From: Parapusillimonas sp013416435 | GTDB taxonomy: Bacteria; Pseudomonadota; Gammaproteobacteria; Burkholderiales; Burkholderiaceae_B | Assembly (NCBI RefSeq): GCF_052180245.1 | Contig: NZ_CP197474.1 | Coordinates: 1,488,001-1,552,000, forward strand | Length of the DNA stretch: 64,000 nt | Direction: 5' to 3' | Shown here: positions 25,486 through 33,755 of the stretch, in pieces | Numbering within the stretch: the first letter of the stretch is position 1 | Layout: every line of letters begins with the position of its first letter | The notes under the pieces: model-generated | Told to the model about the DNA's origin: nothing | What the model saw: the letters and a program-made list of their open reading frames with translations, nothing else | Databases searched by the model: none | Translations under genes and position numbers: made by a program

Positions 25486-27261
25486 GTGGCTGCTGTCAAA
25501 AATTCCTTACCGCGCCGCCAGTTCGATGTGGTGGTCGTAGGCGCCGGCGGAGCCGGCATGCGTTGCTCACTGCAACTCGCCCAGGCCGGCCTGTCGGTCG
25601 CCGTGCTGTCCAAAGTCTTCCCCACCCGCTCGCACACCGTCGCCGCCCAAGGCGGCGTCAGCGCATCGCTGGGCAACATGAGCGAAGACAGCTGGTACTG
25701 GCACATGTACGACACCGTCAAGGGTTCAGACTGGCTGGGCGACCAGGACGCCATCGAGTTCATGTGCCGCGAAGCGCCCAATGCCGTATACGAGCTCGAG
25801 CACTTCGGCATGCCCTTCGACCGCAATCCCGACGGTACCATCTATCAGCGCCCCTTCGGCGGCCACACCGCCAATTTCGGCGAAAAGCCCGTGCAGCGTG
25901 CCTGTGCCGCGGCCGACCGCACCGGCCACGCCATGCTGCATACGCTCTATCAGCGCAACGTTGCCGCCCGCACGCAGTTCTTCGTCGAATGGATGGCGCT
26001 CGACCTGCTGCGCAACGAAGCCGGCGACGTCCTGGGCGTGACCGCCCTGGAAATGGAAACCGGTGAAATCTACGTTCTCGAAGCCAAGCAGACCGTGCTG
26101 GCCACCGGCGGGGCGGGGCGCATCTGGGCCGCCTCCACCAACGCCTTCATCAACACCGGCGACGGCCTGGGCATGGCCGCCCGTGCGGGCATTCCGCTGC
26201 AAGACATGGAGTTCTGGCAATTCCACCCCACCGGCGTGGCCGGCGCAGGCGTGCTCATCACCGAGGGTGTGCGCGGCGAGGGCGGCATCCTGCTGAACAA
26301 GGACGGCGAGCGCTTCATGGAGCGCTATGCGCCCACACTGAAGGACTTGGCGCCGCGCGACTTCGTCTCGCGCTCCATGGACCAGGAAATCAAGGAAGGC
26401 CGCGGTTGCGGCGACGGCAGCTACGTGGTGCTCAAGCTCGATCACCTGGGCGCCGAGACCATCCAGAAGCGTCTGCCTTCCATCCGCGAAATCGCCATCA
26501 AGTTCGGCAACGTCGATCCCATCAAGGATCCGATTCCGGTCGTTCCCACCATCCACTACCAGATGGGCGGCATACCCACCAACGTGTACGGCCAAGTCGT
26601 CAACACCGTCGGCGGCGAAAACAAGATCATCAACGGTCTCTTCGCCATCGGCGAATGCGCGGCAACATCGGTGCACGGCGCCAATCGCCTGGGCACGAAT
26701 TCCCTGCTCGACCTCATCGTGTTCGGCCGTTCGGCGGGCAACTTCATCGTCGCTTCCCATCCCGAGCGTCAGCACGCGCATCAGCCCATACCCGAATCGG
26801 CAATCGATTATTCCCTCGATCGCGTCAACCGGCTCGAATCCCGCACTTCCGGCGAGAAAGCACAGGACGTCGGCAATGCCATCCGTGTGGCCATGCAGCA
26901 TCACTGCGGCGTGTTCCGCACCCTGGACCTCCTCAACAAGGGGGTGGATGCCATCGAAAGCATCGCGCCGCAAGTCGACCACATCTATTTCAAGGACAAG
27001 TCGAAGGTATTCAATACGGCCCGCATCGAGGCGCTGGAAATCGCCAACATGATCGAAGTCGCCCGCGCGACCACCAAGTCGGCCGCCAACCGCACCGAAA
27101 GCCGCGGTGCGCATGCGCTCAGCGATCACCCCGAGCGCGACGACGAAAACTGGCTGCGCCATACATTGTGGTATTCGGAAGGCAGCCGCCTCGAGTACAA
27201 GCCCGTGACCATGAAGCCTTTGACCGTAGAAAGTTTCCCTCCCAAAGCGCGGACTTTCTAA
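25486..27261 (+). CDS. sdhA: Succinate dehydrogenase flavoprotein subunit
   Basis: A 591-residue FAD subunit that oxidises succinate to fumarate. It has the dinucleotide site VVVGAGGAGMRCSL, the covalent FAD His in FPTRSHTVAAQGG, and catalytic residues in HPTGVAGAGVLITEGVRGEGG. It starts with GTG (25486), 3 bp after sdhD; no in-frame ATG gives the full N-terminus. FAD attachment needs SdhE, encoded two genes downstream. Confidence 0.97.
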   Translation: MAAVKNSLPRRQFDVVVVGAGGAGMRCSLQLAQAGLSVAVLSKVFPTRSHTVAAQGGVSASLGNMSEDSWYWHMYDTVKGSDWLGDQDAIEFMCREAPNAVYELEHFGMPFDRNPDGTIYQRPFGGHTANFGEKPVQRACAAADRTGHAMLHTLYQRNVAARTQFFVEWMALDLLRNEAGDVLGVTALEMETGEIYVLEAKQTVLATGGAGRIWAASTNAFINTGDGLGMAARAGIPLQDMEFWQFHPTGVAGAGVLITEGVRGEGGILLNKDGERFMERYAPTLKDLAPRDFVSRSMDQEIKEGRGCGDGSYVVLKLDHLGAETIQKRLPSIREIAIKFGNVDPIKDPIPVVPTIHYQMGGIPTNVYGQVVNTVGGENKIINGLFAIGECAATSVHGANRLGTNSLLDLIVFGRSAGNFIVASHPERQHAHQPIPESAIDYSLDRVNRLESRTSGEKAQDVGNAIRVAMQHHCGVFRTLDLLNKGVDAIESIAPQVDHIYFKDKSKVFNTARIEALEIANMIEVARATTKSAANRTESRGAHALSDHPERDDENWLRHTLWYSEGSRLEYKPVTMKPLTVESFPPKARTF

Positions 27262-27274
27262 GCAGGATATCGAA

Positions 27275-27991
27275 ATGACTCAAAAACGTATCGTCAAGTT
27301 TGAAATCTATCGCTACGATCCCGACAAGGACGAGCGTCCTTACATGCAGAAGCTCGAAGTCGAGCTCCAGCCGACCGACAAGATGCTGCTGGACGCCATC
27401 CTGCGCATCAAGAACGACGTGGACGACAGCCTGGCGATCCGCCGCTCCTGCCGCGAAGGCGTGTGCGGCTCGGACGCCATGAACATCAACGGCAAGAACG
27501 GCCTGGCATGCACGACCAACATGCTCGACCTGAAAGAGCCCATCGTCCTCAAGCCCTTGCCCGGCCTGCCCGTCGTGCGCGACCTCATCGTCGACATGAC
27601 GCACTTCTTCAACCAGTATCATTCGGTCAAGCCTTACCTGATCAATGACCAGCCGCCGCCCGAGAAAGAGCGCCTGCAGACACCCGAAGCCCGCGAAGAA
27701 CTGGATGGCCTGTACGAGTGCATCCTGTGCGCATGCTGCTCGACGTCCTGCCCGTCCTTCTGGTGGAATCCCGACAAGTTCGTGGGTCCGGCCGGCCTGC
27801 TGCAAGCCTACCGCTTCATCGCCGATTCCCGCGACGAAGCCACCGGCGAGCGCCTGGACAACCTCGAAGACCCGTATCGCCTGTTCCGTTGCCACACCAT
27901 CATGAACTGTACGGATGTCTGTCCCAAGGGGCTGAATCCGTCGCTCGCGATCGGCAAGATCAAGGAACTGCTGGTGCGGCGCACCGTATAG
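27275..27991 (+). CDS. sdhB: Succinate dehydrogenase iron-sulfur subunit
   Basis: A 238-residue subunit carrying electrons from FAD to quinone. The [2Fe-2S] Cys lie in SCREGVCGSDAM and GLACTTN, the [4Fe-4S] site in CILCACCSTSCPS, and the [3Fe-4S] site in CHTIMNCTDVCPKGLNP. It follows sdhA after 13 bp. Confidence 0.97.
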   Translation: MTQKRIVKFEIYRYDPDKDERPYMQKLEVELQPTDKMLLDAILRIKNDVDDSLAIRRSCREGVCGSDAMNINGKNGLACTTNMLDLKEPIVLKPLPGLPVVRDLIVDMTHFFNQYHSVKPYLINDQPPPEKERLQTPEAREELDGLYECILCACCSTSCPSFWWNPDKFVGPAGLLQAYRFIADSRDEATGERLDNLEDPYRLFRCHTIMNCTDVCPKGLNPSLAIGKIKELLVRRTV

Positions 27992-28001
27992 GATTTCGCG
28001 G

Positions 28002-28262
28002 ATGAGAAAGCTGTCAGAACTGGAGCGTGCCCGCTTACGTTGGCGTGCGCGGCGTGGGCTGCTGGAAAATGACCTGATCATCACTCGATTTCTGGATCAG
28101 TACGAAGCCGAATTAACCGACGTGGATGTTTCCGCCTTGTCACTGCTGTTTGAAATGGGCGATAACGATTTGCTTGATGTTTTGCTGGCACGAAGCGAGC
28201 CGTCGGGCGTGTACGACACGCCCGATATTCGCAGGCTGGTCTCGCAAATGCAAAAGCTGTAA
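28002..28262 (+). CDS. sdhE: FAD assembly factor SdhE
   Basis: An 86-residue protein of the SdhE/Sdh5 (YgfY) family, needed for covalent flavinylation of SdhA. The key RGxxE motif is present as RRGLLENDLI near residues 17-26. It sits between sdhB (10 bp before) and gltA, a common order in beta-proteobacteria. Confidence 0.95.
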   Translation: MRKLSELERARLRWRARRGLLENDLIITRFLDQYEAELTDVDVSALSLLFEMGDNDLLDVLLARSEPSGVYDTPDIRRLVSQMQKL

Positions 28263-28280
28263 CTTTTAAGGAAAATAGTG

Positions 28281-29588
28281 ATGCAACTGTCAGATAAAAA
28301 AGCAACGCTATCGTTTTCGGACGGTAGCCCTTCGATTGAGTTCCCGGTATACCAGGGAACCGTCGGTCCTGATGTCATCGATATCCGCAAGCTCTACGGC
28401 CAGAGCGGCATGTTCACCTACGATCCGGGTTTCATGTCCACGGCTTCCTGCGAATCCGGCATTACTTACATCGACGGCGACAAGGGCGAATTGCTGTATC
28501 GCGGCTACCCCATCGACCAACTGGCGCAAAAGTGCGATTTCCTGGATATCTGCTATCTGATCCTGAACGGCGAGTTGCCCAACGAGACACAGAAGGCCGA
28601 GTTCGATTCCAACGTCACCCATCACACAATGGTGAACGAGCAACTGCATTTCTTCCTGCGCGGTTTCCGTCGCGATGCGCATCCCATGGCTGTCCTGACC
28701 GGCCTGGTGGGTGCGCTGTCGGCGTTCTATCACGACTCCACCGACATCACCAATCCGCATCATCGCCACGTGTCGGCCATCCGCCTGATCGCCAAGATGC
28801 CGACCCTGGTCGCAATGGCGTACAAGTATTCCCAAGGCCAGCCCTTCATCTACCCGCAGAACGACCTGTCCTACACGGGCAATTTCCTGCGCATGATGTT
28901 CGCCACGCCTTGCGAAGAGTACAAGGTCAATGAAGTCGTCGAGCGTGCGCTCGACCGCATCTTCATCCTGCACGCCGACCACGAGCAGAATGCATCCACC
29001 TCCACCGTCCGCCTTTGCGGATCGTCGGGCACCAATCCCTTCGCCGCCATCGCGGCGGGCGTCGGCTGCCTGTGGGGCCCGGCTCACGGCGGTGCGAACG
29101 AAGCCTGCCTGCAGATGCTCGAAGAACTGCAAGCCAATGGCGGCGTCGCCAAGGTCGGCGAGTTCATGGAAAAGGTCAAGGACAAGAATTCCGGCGTTCG
29201 CCTGATGGGCTTCGGTCATCGTGTCTACAAGAACTACGATCCGCGCGCCAAGCTCATGCAGGAAACCTGCAAGGAAGTGCTCTCCGCGCTGGGACTGGAA
29301 AACGATCCGCTGTTCAAGCTCGCCATGGAACTCGAACGCATCGCGCTCGAAGACCAGTACTTCGTCGATCGCAAGCTGTATCCGAACGTCGACTTCTACT
29401 CCGGCATCGTGCAACGCGCCATCGGCATCCCCACATCGCTGTTCACCGCCATCTTCGCGCTGGCGCGCACAGTGGGCTGGATCGCCCAATGGAGCGAGAT
29501 GCTCTCCGACCCGGACTACAAGATCGGCCGCCCGCGTCAGCTGTATACCGGCGCCCAAACCCGCGACGTCCCCAGCAACCGCGGTTGA
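28281..29588 (+). CDS. gltA: Citrate synthase (hexameric type II)
   Basis: A 435-residue citrate synthase that condenses acetyl-CoA with oxaloacetate. Family motifs include DIRKLYGQSGMFTYDPGFMSTA, LHADHEQNASTSTVRL, GPAHGGANEACL and LMGFGHRVYKNYDPRA, with catalytic His and Asp residues in these. The ATG at 28281 has AAGG upstream; a GTG one codon earlier is possible. It is the last gene of the sdh block. A repeat cluster and then a terminator follow. Confidence 0.97.
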   Translation: MQLSDKKATLSFSDGSPSIEFPVYQGTVGPDVIDIRKLYGQSGMFTYDPGFMSTASCESGITYIDGDKGELLYRGYPIDQLAQKCDFLDICYLILNGELPNETQKAEFDSNVTHHTMVNEQLHFFLRGFRRDAHPMAVLTGLVGALSAFYHDSTDITNPHHRHVSAIRLIAKMPTLVAMAYKYSQGQPFIYPQNDLSYTGNFLRMMFATPCEEYKVNEVVERALDRIFILHADHEQNASTSTVRLCGSSGTNPFAAIAAGVGCLWGPAHGGANEACLQMLEELQANGGVAKVGEFMEKVKDKNSGVRLMGFGHRVYKNYDPRAKLMQETCKEVLSALGLENDPLFKLAMELERIALEDQYFVDRKLYPNVDFYSGIVQRAIGIPTSLFTAIFALARTVGWIAQWSEMLSDPDYKIGRPRQLYTGAQTRDVPSNRG

Positions 29589-29599
29589 TTTGGCGGTGG

Positions 29600-29797
29600 G
29601 GGGTCAGACCCACGGGTCTGACCCCTGGTCTCGATTTCGCCGGGGTCAGACCCACTGGGTCTGACCCCTTCGGTCGACCGACCTCCGCCCCGCGGTTCGA
29701 GCACTCTTCGGAGTGCTTTTTTGTTGAGGGGTCGGACCCCGGATGGGGTCCGACCCCTTCCTGCCTGTGAGGTCAGACCCCATACGGGGTCTGACCC
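29600..29797. repeat. Double-palindrome cluster D (four units) after gltA
   Basis: Units lie at 29600-29625 and 29642-29668 (both shortened symmetrically at the centre), 29728-29757 (GGGGTCGGACCCC form, with the partner half changed to match) and 29771-29797 (left end trimmed). The first is 11 bp after the gltA stop. The gltA terminator lies between the second and third. The last ends 4 bp before the -35 box of the MFS gene. Confidence 0.88.
29701..29722 (+). terminator. Intrinsic terminator of gltA
   Basis: A 6-bp stem GCACTC/GAGTGC with a TTCG tetraloop is followed by six T. It lies 112 bp beyond the gltA stop, separated from it by two double-palindrome units. Confidence 0.9.
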
Positions 29798-29801
29798 CCG
29801 C

Positions 29802-29853
29802 TTGATGGCCGGCCACAATTGGAATAAAATGATTGACCTATCAATCATTGATA
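29802..29853 (+). promoter_or_regulatory. MFS-marR promoter with MarR-type operator
   Basis: A -35 TTGATG (29802-29807) and a -10 TAAAAT (29825-29830) are 17 bp apart. A perfect 15-bp palindrome TATCAATCATTGATA (29839-29853) covers the expected transcript start. It is the size and type bound by MarR dimers, and the MarR gene at 31479 is the obvious candidate. Confidence 0.75.
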
Positions 29854-29868
29854 GATCCAAGGAATATC

Positions 29869-31482
29869 ATGGCGGCGGCAAAGCAGGATCCGGTAAATCG
29901 GGCAGGGCGTGTTCTTACCGTCAGGCAGTCCCTGCTCGCCATGCTCGGGATCTGTTTCGTGGTCATGATGGTGGCCATCGATCAAACCGTGGTCGGCACG
30001 GCGCTTCCGACGATCGCAGCGGAACTCAACGGTTTCGAATTCTACGCATGGGTGGCCACCGCCTACCTGCTCATGTCGGTCATCACCATCCCCATTTTCG
30101 GAAGACTGGGCGACTACTACGGCAGAAAGCCCTTCGTCATCGCATCGATCATCATCTTCACGTCGGCGTCCGCGCTTTGCGGCACGGCGGACAGCATGGA
30201 GCAGGTGGTGCTGGCGCGCGCCTTGCAGGGCATCGGCGGCGGCATGCTCATCGGTACCGCCTTTGCCTCCGTACCGGACCTGTTTCCCGATACGCATGCC
30301 CGCTTCCGCTGGCAGATTTTGCTCAGCTCGGCCTTCGGAGTCGCCAACGCCTTCGGTCCCACGCTGGGGGGTTTCATGACTCAGTACTTGGGCTGGAGAG
30401 CCGTCTTCTTCATCAATGTGCCGCTGGGACTGATGAGCCTGTATTGCGTATGGCGTTTTCTGCCGCGCATAAGGCAGATGCAGGGCCAACCGATACGATT
30501 GGACTGGGTGGGAGCCCTGTTGCTCGTTTGCGTGCTGACCGCCATGCAGCTGGCGGTGCAACTGGCGCCGATCCGTGGCGCGGGCCTTGCGGCAATCTTG
30601 ATGGCGATGGGCGTGCTGCTGCTTCTGCCGGCGCTGGTCTACTGGGAGCGGCGCAGCGGGCAGCCCCTGCTGCCGCCGGACATGTTCCGCAACAAGGCGC
30701 TGACCGCCATGTTCGTCCTGGCGCTCTGTCTGGGCTTTGTCATGTTCGGTCTGTTGTTCTACATTCCCTTGTTGCTTCAAGGCGGCTTCGGCCTGGATCC
30801 CCGGTCGGTCGGATTGCTGATCACACCCATGGTGGTGTGCATCACGCTGGGAAGCATCATCAACGGGCGTGTCGTCGTCCGCCTGTCTCGTCCCAACCAT
30901 ATGCTTTATGTCGGTTTCGTACTGCTGGTGGTTGCTTGCCTGGGTTTCGTCCTGATGGACCGCGACACCTCGCGATGGCTGATGCTGCTGTGGATGGTGC
31001 TGGCGGGTTCGGGCATGGGCTGCCTGATGCCCAACCTGACAGTGTTCGCCCAGGAAACCGCCGGGCGCACCTTGCTGGGAATTTCGACGGCGCTCATGCA
31101 CTCGGTGCGCATGATAGGCGGGATGCTGGGAACCGCCATCATCGGCATGTTGGTCAGCCATCATTATGTCTCTTCCGTGCGGGCGCGATTTGCGCAAGAC
31201 GCAGGGACCGCGTGGCTTGCCAACCTTGAAGACCCGCAGACATTGATGAACAGCGCCACGCAGGCCGAATTTTCACTGCAGGTGCAGAAACTGGGCTTGA
31301 CCTCTGGCGGCCTGATCGAGCAAGCCAGGGAGTCTTTGGTGTCGGCCGTGCATCTGGGCCTGGCGTCCGCCCTGGTGGTGGCCTGTCTTGGCATGGTGCT
31401 GGTGTACCGGGTTCCCGCCATACGACTATCGCGCCGCCAGTCCACCGAGCCCGGCGCACCGACAAGCGAGCGCAAGGCATGA
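29869..31482 (+). CDS. MFS drug exporter, DHA2 (EmrB/QacA) type
   Basis: A 537-residue protein with about 14 hydrophobic helices. Motif A-like sequences include VATAYLLMSVITIPIFGRLGDYYGRK, and the family motif DQTVVGTALPTIAAEL is near residue 38. It probably exports toxic compounds using the proton gradient; the substrate is unknown. The ATG at 29869 follows AAGG and the palindromic operator; an upstream in-frame ATG lies inside the operator region and is unlikely. It overlaps marR by 4 bp (ATGA). Confidence 0.92.
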   Translation: MAAAKQDPVNRAGRVLTVRQSLLAMLGICFVVMMVAIDQTVVGTALPTIAAELNGFEFYAWVATAYLLMSVITIPIFGRLGDYYGRKPFVIASIIIFTSASALCGTADSMEQVVLARALQGIGGGMLIGTAFASVPDLFPDTHARFRWQILLSSAFGVANAFGPTLGGFMTQYLGWRAVFFINVPLGLMSLYCVWRFLPRIRQMQGQPIRLDWVGALLLVCVLTAMQLAVQLAPIRGAGLAAILMAMGVLLLLPALVYWERRSGQPLLPPDMFRNKALTAMFVLALCLGFVMFGLLFYIPLLLQGGFGLDPRSVGLLITPMVVCITLGSIINGRVVVRLSRPNHMLYVGFVLLVVACLGFVLMDRDTSRWLMLLWMVLAGSGMGCLMPNLTVFAQETAGRTLLGISTALMHSVRMIGGMLGTAIIGMLVSHHYVSSVRARFAQDAGTAWLANLEDPQTLMNSATQAEFSLQVQKLGLTSGGLIEQARESLVSAVHLGLASALVVACLGMVLVYRVPAIRLSRRQSTEPGAPTSERKA

Positions 31483-31901
31483 ACGAGATTCCGCAGCTGC
31501 GCGCCATACAGCAATTGGGGCGCACTTACCGGGCGCTGATGGGCGCCTTCGAGGCGAAGATAGGGCTATCCATGCCGCGCTGGCGTATATTGCTGGCATT
31601 GCATCAGGCGGGGGAGCGCTCGCAGAAGGCACTGGCGCGCGATCTGCGGATGGATCCGGCCGCGCTCACGCGCCAGGTCAAGGCCATCGAGCAAGAGGGC
31701 TGGGTCGAGCGCCATTCCGATGCCGTCGACAATCGGCTGACCAATGTGGCGCTTACCGACGCGGGCCGCGCGCTGGTCGCGCGCACCCTTCCCAGGCGCA
31801 CCGCCTTCATCGAGACGGCATTCGGCGATATGTCGATCGAGGAAATGAACGAGCTGAGCGCCTTGCTGCATACGCTGGAAGAGCGTTTGCGTCAGGAATA
31901 A
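31479..31901 (+). CDS. MarR-family transcriptional regulator (with MFS gene)
   Basis: A 140-residue MarR-type winged-helix protein. The recognition region is KALARDLRMDPAALTRQVKAIEQEGWVERHSDAVDNR, with the wing sequence DNRLTNVALTDAGRALV typical of the family. It overlaps the exporter stop (ATGA), so it is co-expressed and probably represses the operon through the palindrome at 29839-29853. Confidence 0.9.
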   Translation: MNEIPQLRAIQQLGRTYRALMGAFEAKIGLSMPRWRILLALHQAGERSQKALARDLRMDPAALTRQVKAIEQEGWVERHSDAVDNRLTNVALTDAGRALVARTLPRRTAFIETAFGDMSIEEMNELSALLHTLEERLRQE

Positions 31902-31959
31902 GCAGGTACAATCAAGCGTTTGCAAACTTATATACAACGTTCAAGCAGGACAATCAACC

Positions 31960-33246
31960 ATGAGTGCAATTGTAGATATCATCGGACGCGAAATTCTGGA
32001 TTCGCGTGGCAACCCCACTGTTGAGTGTGATGTATTGCTTGAATCCGGGGCAATGGGCCGTGCTGCGGTGCCTTCTGGTGCGTCCACCGGCTCGCGCGAA
32101 GCCATCGAGCTTCGCGACGGCGATTCATCCCGTTATCTGGGCAAAGGCGTGCTGCGCGCCGTCGAGAACCTCAACACCGAGATCTCCGAAGCGCTGATGG
32201 GACTGGATGCCCAGGAACAGACCTTCGTCGACCGCACCCTGATCGACCTCGACGGCACGGAATCCAAGAGCCGGCTGGGCGCCAACGCCATGCTGGCAGC
32301 CAGCATGGCGGTCGCACGCGCCGCGGCCGATGACTCCGGCTTGTCGCTGTACCGCTATTTCGGCGGCAGCGGCCCCATGCAGATGCCCGTGCCCATGATG
32401 AACGTCATCAACGGCGGCGCTCACGCGAACAACACGCTGGATATGCAGGAATTCATGATCCTGCCCATCGGCGCCACCAGTTTCCGCGAATCGCTGCGCA
32501 TGGGCGCCGAAGTCTTCCACGCGCTCAAGAAGCTCATCAACAAGCAGGGCATGTCCACGGCGGTGGGCGACGAGGGCGGCTTCGCGCCCAACGTGGCCAA
32601 CCACGAGGCCGCCATCCAGCTCATCCTTCAGGCCATATCCGAAGCCGGCTACGAAGCCGGTTCGCAGATAGCGCTGGGTCTAGATTGCGCCAGTTCCGAA
32701 TTCTACCGGGATGGCAAATACCACCTGGCGGGCGAAGGCGGCGTCGCCCTCACGTCCCAGGACTTCACCAATCTGCTGGCCACCTGGTGCGACAAGTACC
32801 CCATCATTTCCATCGAGGACGGCATGGCCGAGAACGATTGGGAAGGCTGGAAGCTTTTGTCCGATCAACTCGGCAAGAAGGTTCAACTGGTTGGCGACGA
32901 TCTTTTCGTGACCAACACCAAGATCCTGAAGCAAGGCATCGAGCAGGGCATTGCCAATTCCATTCTCATCAAGATCAACCAGATCGGCACCTTGACCGAA
33001 ACGTTCGCCGCCATCGAAATGGCGAAGCGCGCCGGCTACACCGCCGTGATTTCACACCGTTCGGGCGAAACCGAAGACTCGACGATCGCCGATATCGCCG
33101 TCGCCACCAACGCCATGCAGATTAAGACCGGCTCGCTCTCGCGTTCCGATCGCATGGCGAAGTACAACCAGTTGCTGCGTATCGAAGAAGAGCTCGCCGA
33201 CGTGGCTTCCTACCCTGGTCGCGACGCCTTCTATAATTTGCGCTAG
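31960..33246 (+). CDS. eno: Enolase
   Basis: A 428-residue phosphopyruvate hydratase (2-phosphoglycerate to PEP) of glycolysis. Motifs are IVDIIGREILDSRGNPTVE, PSGASTGSREA, the Mg-binding GDDLFVTN and SHRSGETEDSTIAD. The ribosome site AGGA precedes the ATG. It is followed by a terminator and ftsB, a common gene order in proteobacteria. Confidence 0.98.
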   Translation: MSAIVDIIGREILDSRGNPTVECDVLLESGAMGRAAVPSGASTGSREAIELRDGDSSRYLGKGVLRAVENLNTEISEALMGLDAQEQTFVDRTLIDLDGTESKSRLGANAMLAASMAVARAAADDSGLSLYRYFGGSGPMQMPVPMMNVINGGAHANNTLDMQEFMILPIGATSFRESLRMGAEVFHALKKLINKQGMSTAVGDEGGFAPNVANHEAAIQLILQAISEAGYEAGSQIALGLDCASSEFYRDGKYHLAGEGGVALTSQDFTNLLATWCDKYPIISIEDGMAENDWEGWKLLSDQLGKKVQLVGDDLFVTNTKILKQGIEQGIANSILIKINQIGTLTETFAAIEMAKRAGYTAVISHRSGETEDSTIADIAVATNAMQIKTGSLSRSDRMAKYNQLLRIEEELADVASYPGRDAFYNLR

Positions 33247-33256
33247 TTACTGCAAC

Positions 33257-33280
33257 AACCCCGGCCTCGGCCGGGTTTGC
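33257..33280 (+). terminator. Intrinsic terminator between eno and ftsB
   Basis: A 7-bp stem CCCGGCC/GGCCGGG (33260-33266 and 33269-33275) with a 2-base loop, then TTTGCTTTCT. It is weak enough that some read-through into ftsB is likely. Confidence 0.7.
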
Positions 33281-33293
33281 TTTCTAGAGAAGC

Positions 33294-33656
33294 ATGCGAC
33301 TGCTCCTGATCATCCTGGTATTGCTTACGGCCGTTACCCAATATGCCCTGTGGTTGGGCAAGGGCGGATGGCTGCGTGTGCACGAGCTTCAAAAAAAGGT
33401 CGCTACCCAGCAGGAAACCAACGATGCGCTGGTGGCACGCAACAACGCCCTCCAGGCCGAGGTCCAGGACTTGAAGTCGGGAACGGACGCCATCGAGGAA
33501 CGCGCGCGCAGCGAGCTGGGCATGATCAAGGATGACGAGGTTTATGTCCAGATCCTGGCCCCCAACGAAAAAGAGCCCGAGATCAAGCCCCCGCCCAAAC
33601 GCGCGTCGGGGACCAGGACCGGGGTCAGACCCCGTGCGGGATCTGACCCCAGGTAG
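33294..33656 (+). CDS. ftsB: Cell division protein FtsB with repeat-derived C-terminus
   Basis: A 120-residue FtsB/DivIC-family protein of the divisome (FtsQLB complex). TM helix is at residues 3-21, then a periplasmic coiled coil (LQKKVATQQETNDALVARNN) and the conserved IEERARSELGMIKDDEVYVQIL near residues 66-88. The last ten or eleven residues (GVRPRAGSDPR, after RASGTRT) are encoded by a double-palindrome unit at 33621-33650, with the stop 4 bases later. The natural end of the protein was probably a little earlier. The conserved core is intact, so function is likely kept. Confidence 0.93.
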   Translation: MRLLLIILVLLTAVTQYALWLGKGGWLRVHELQKKVATQQETNDALVARNNALQAEVQDLKSGTDAIEERARSELGMIKDDEVYVQILAPNEKEPEIKPPPKRASGTRTGVRPRAGSDPR

Positions 33657-33755
33657 CCCACCGTCGATGAAGGGGTCAGACCCCGTACGGGGTCTGACCC
33701 CTGCGATTCAAGGCCAAAGGGTCAAGGGGTCAGACCCCATGCGGGGTCTGACCCC
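33621..33755. repeat. Double-palindrome cluster E between convergent ftsB and TadE-like genes
   Basis: Units lie at 33621-33650 (inside ftsB, one unpaired change), 33672-33701 (centre GTAC) and 33726-33755 (centre ATGC, inside the 3' end of the minus-strand gene). The period is 51-54 bp. Both converging genes finish within a repeat. Confidence 0.9.

Noticed and set aside
29600..29797. CRISPR array
   Set aside because: The units are palindromic, dispersed through the window at gene ends, have unequal short spacers and there are no cas genes.
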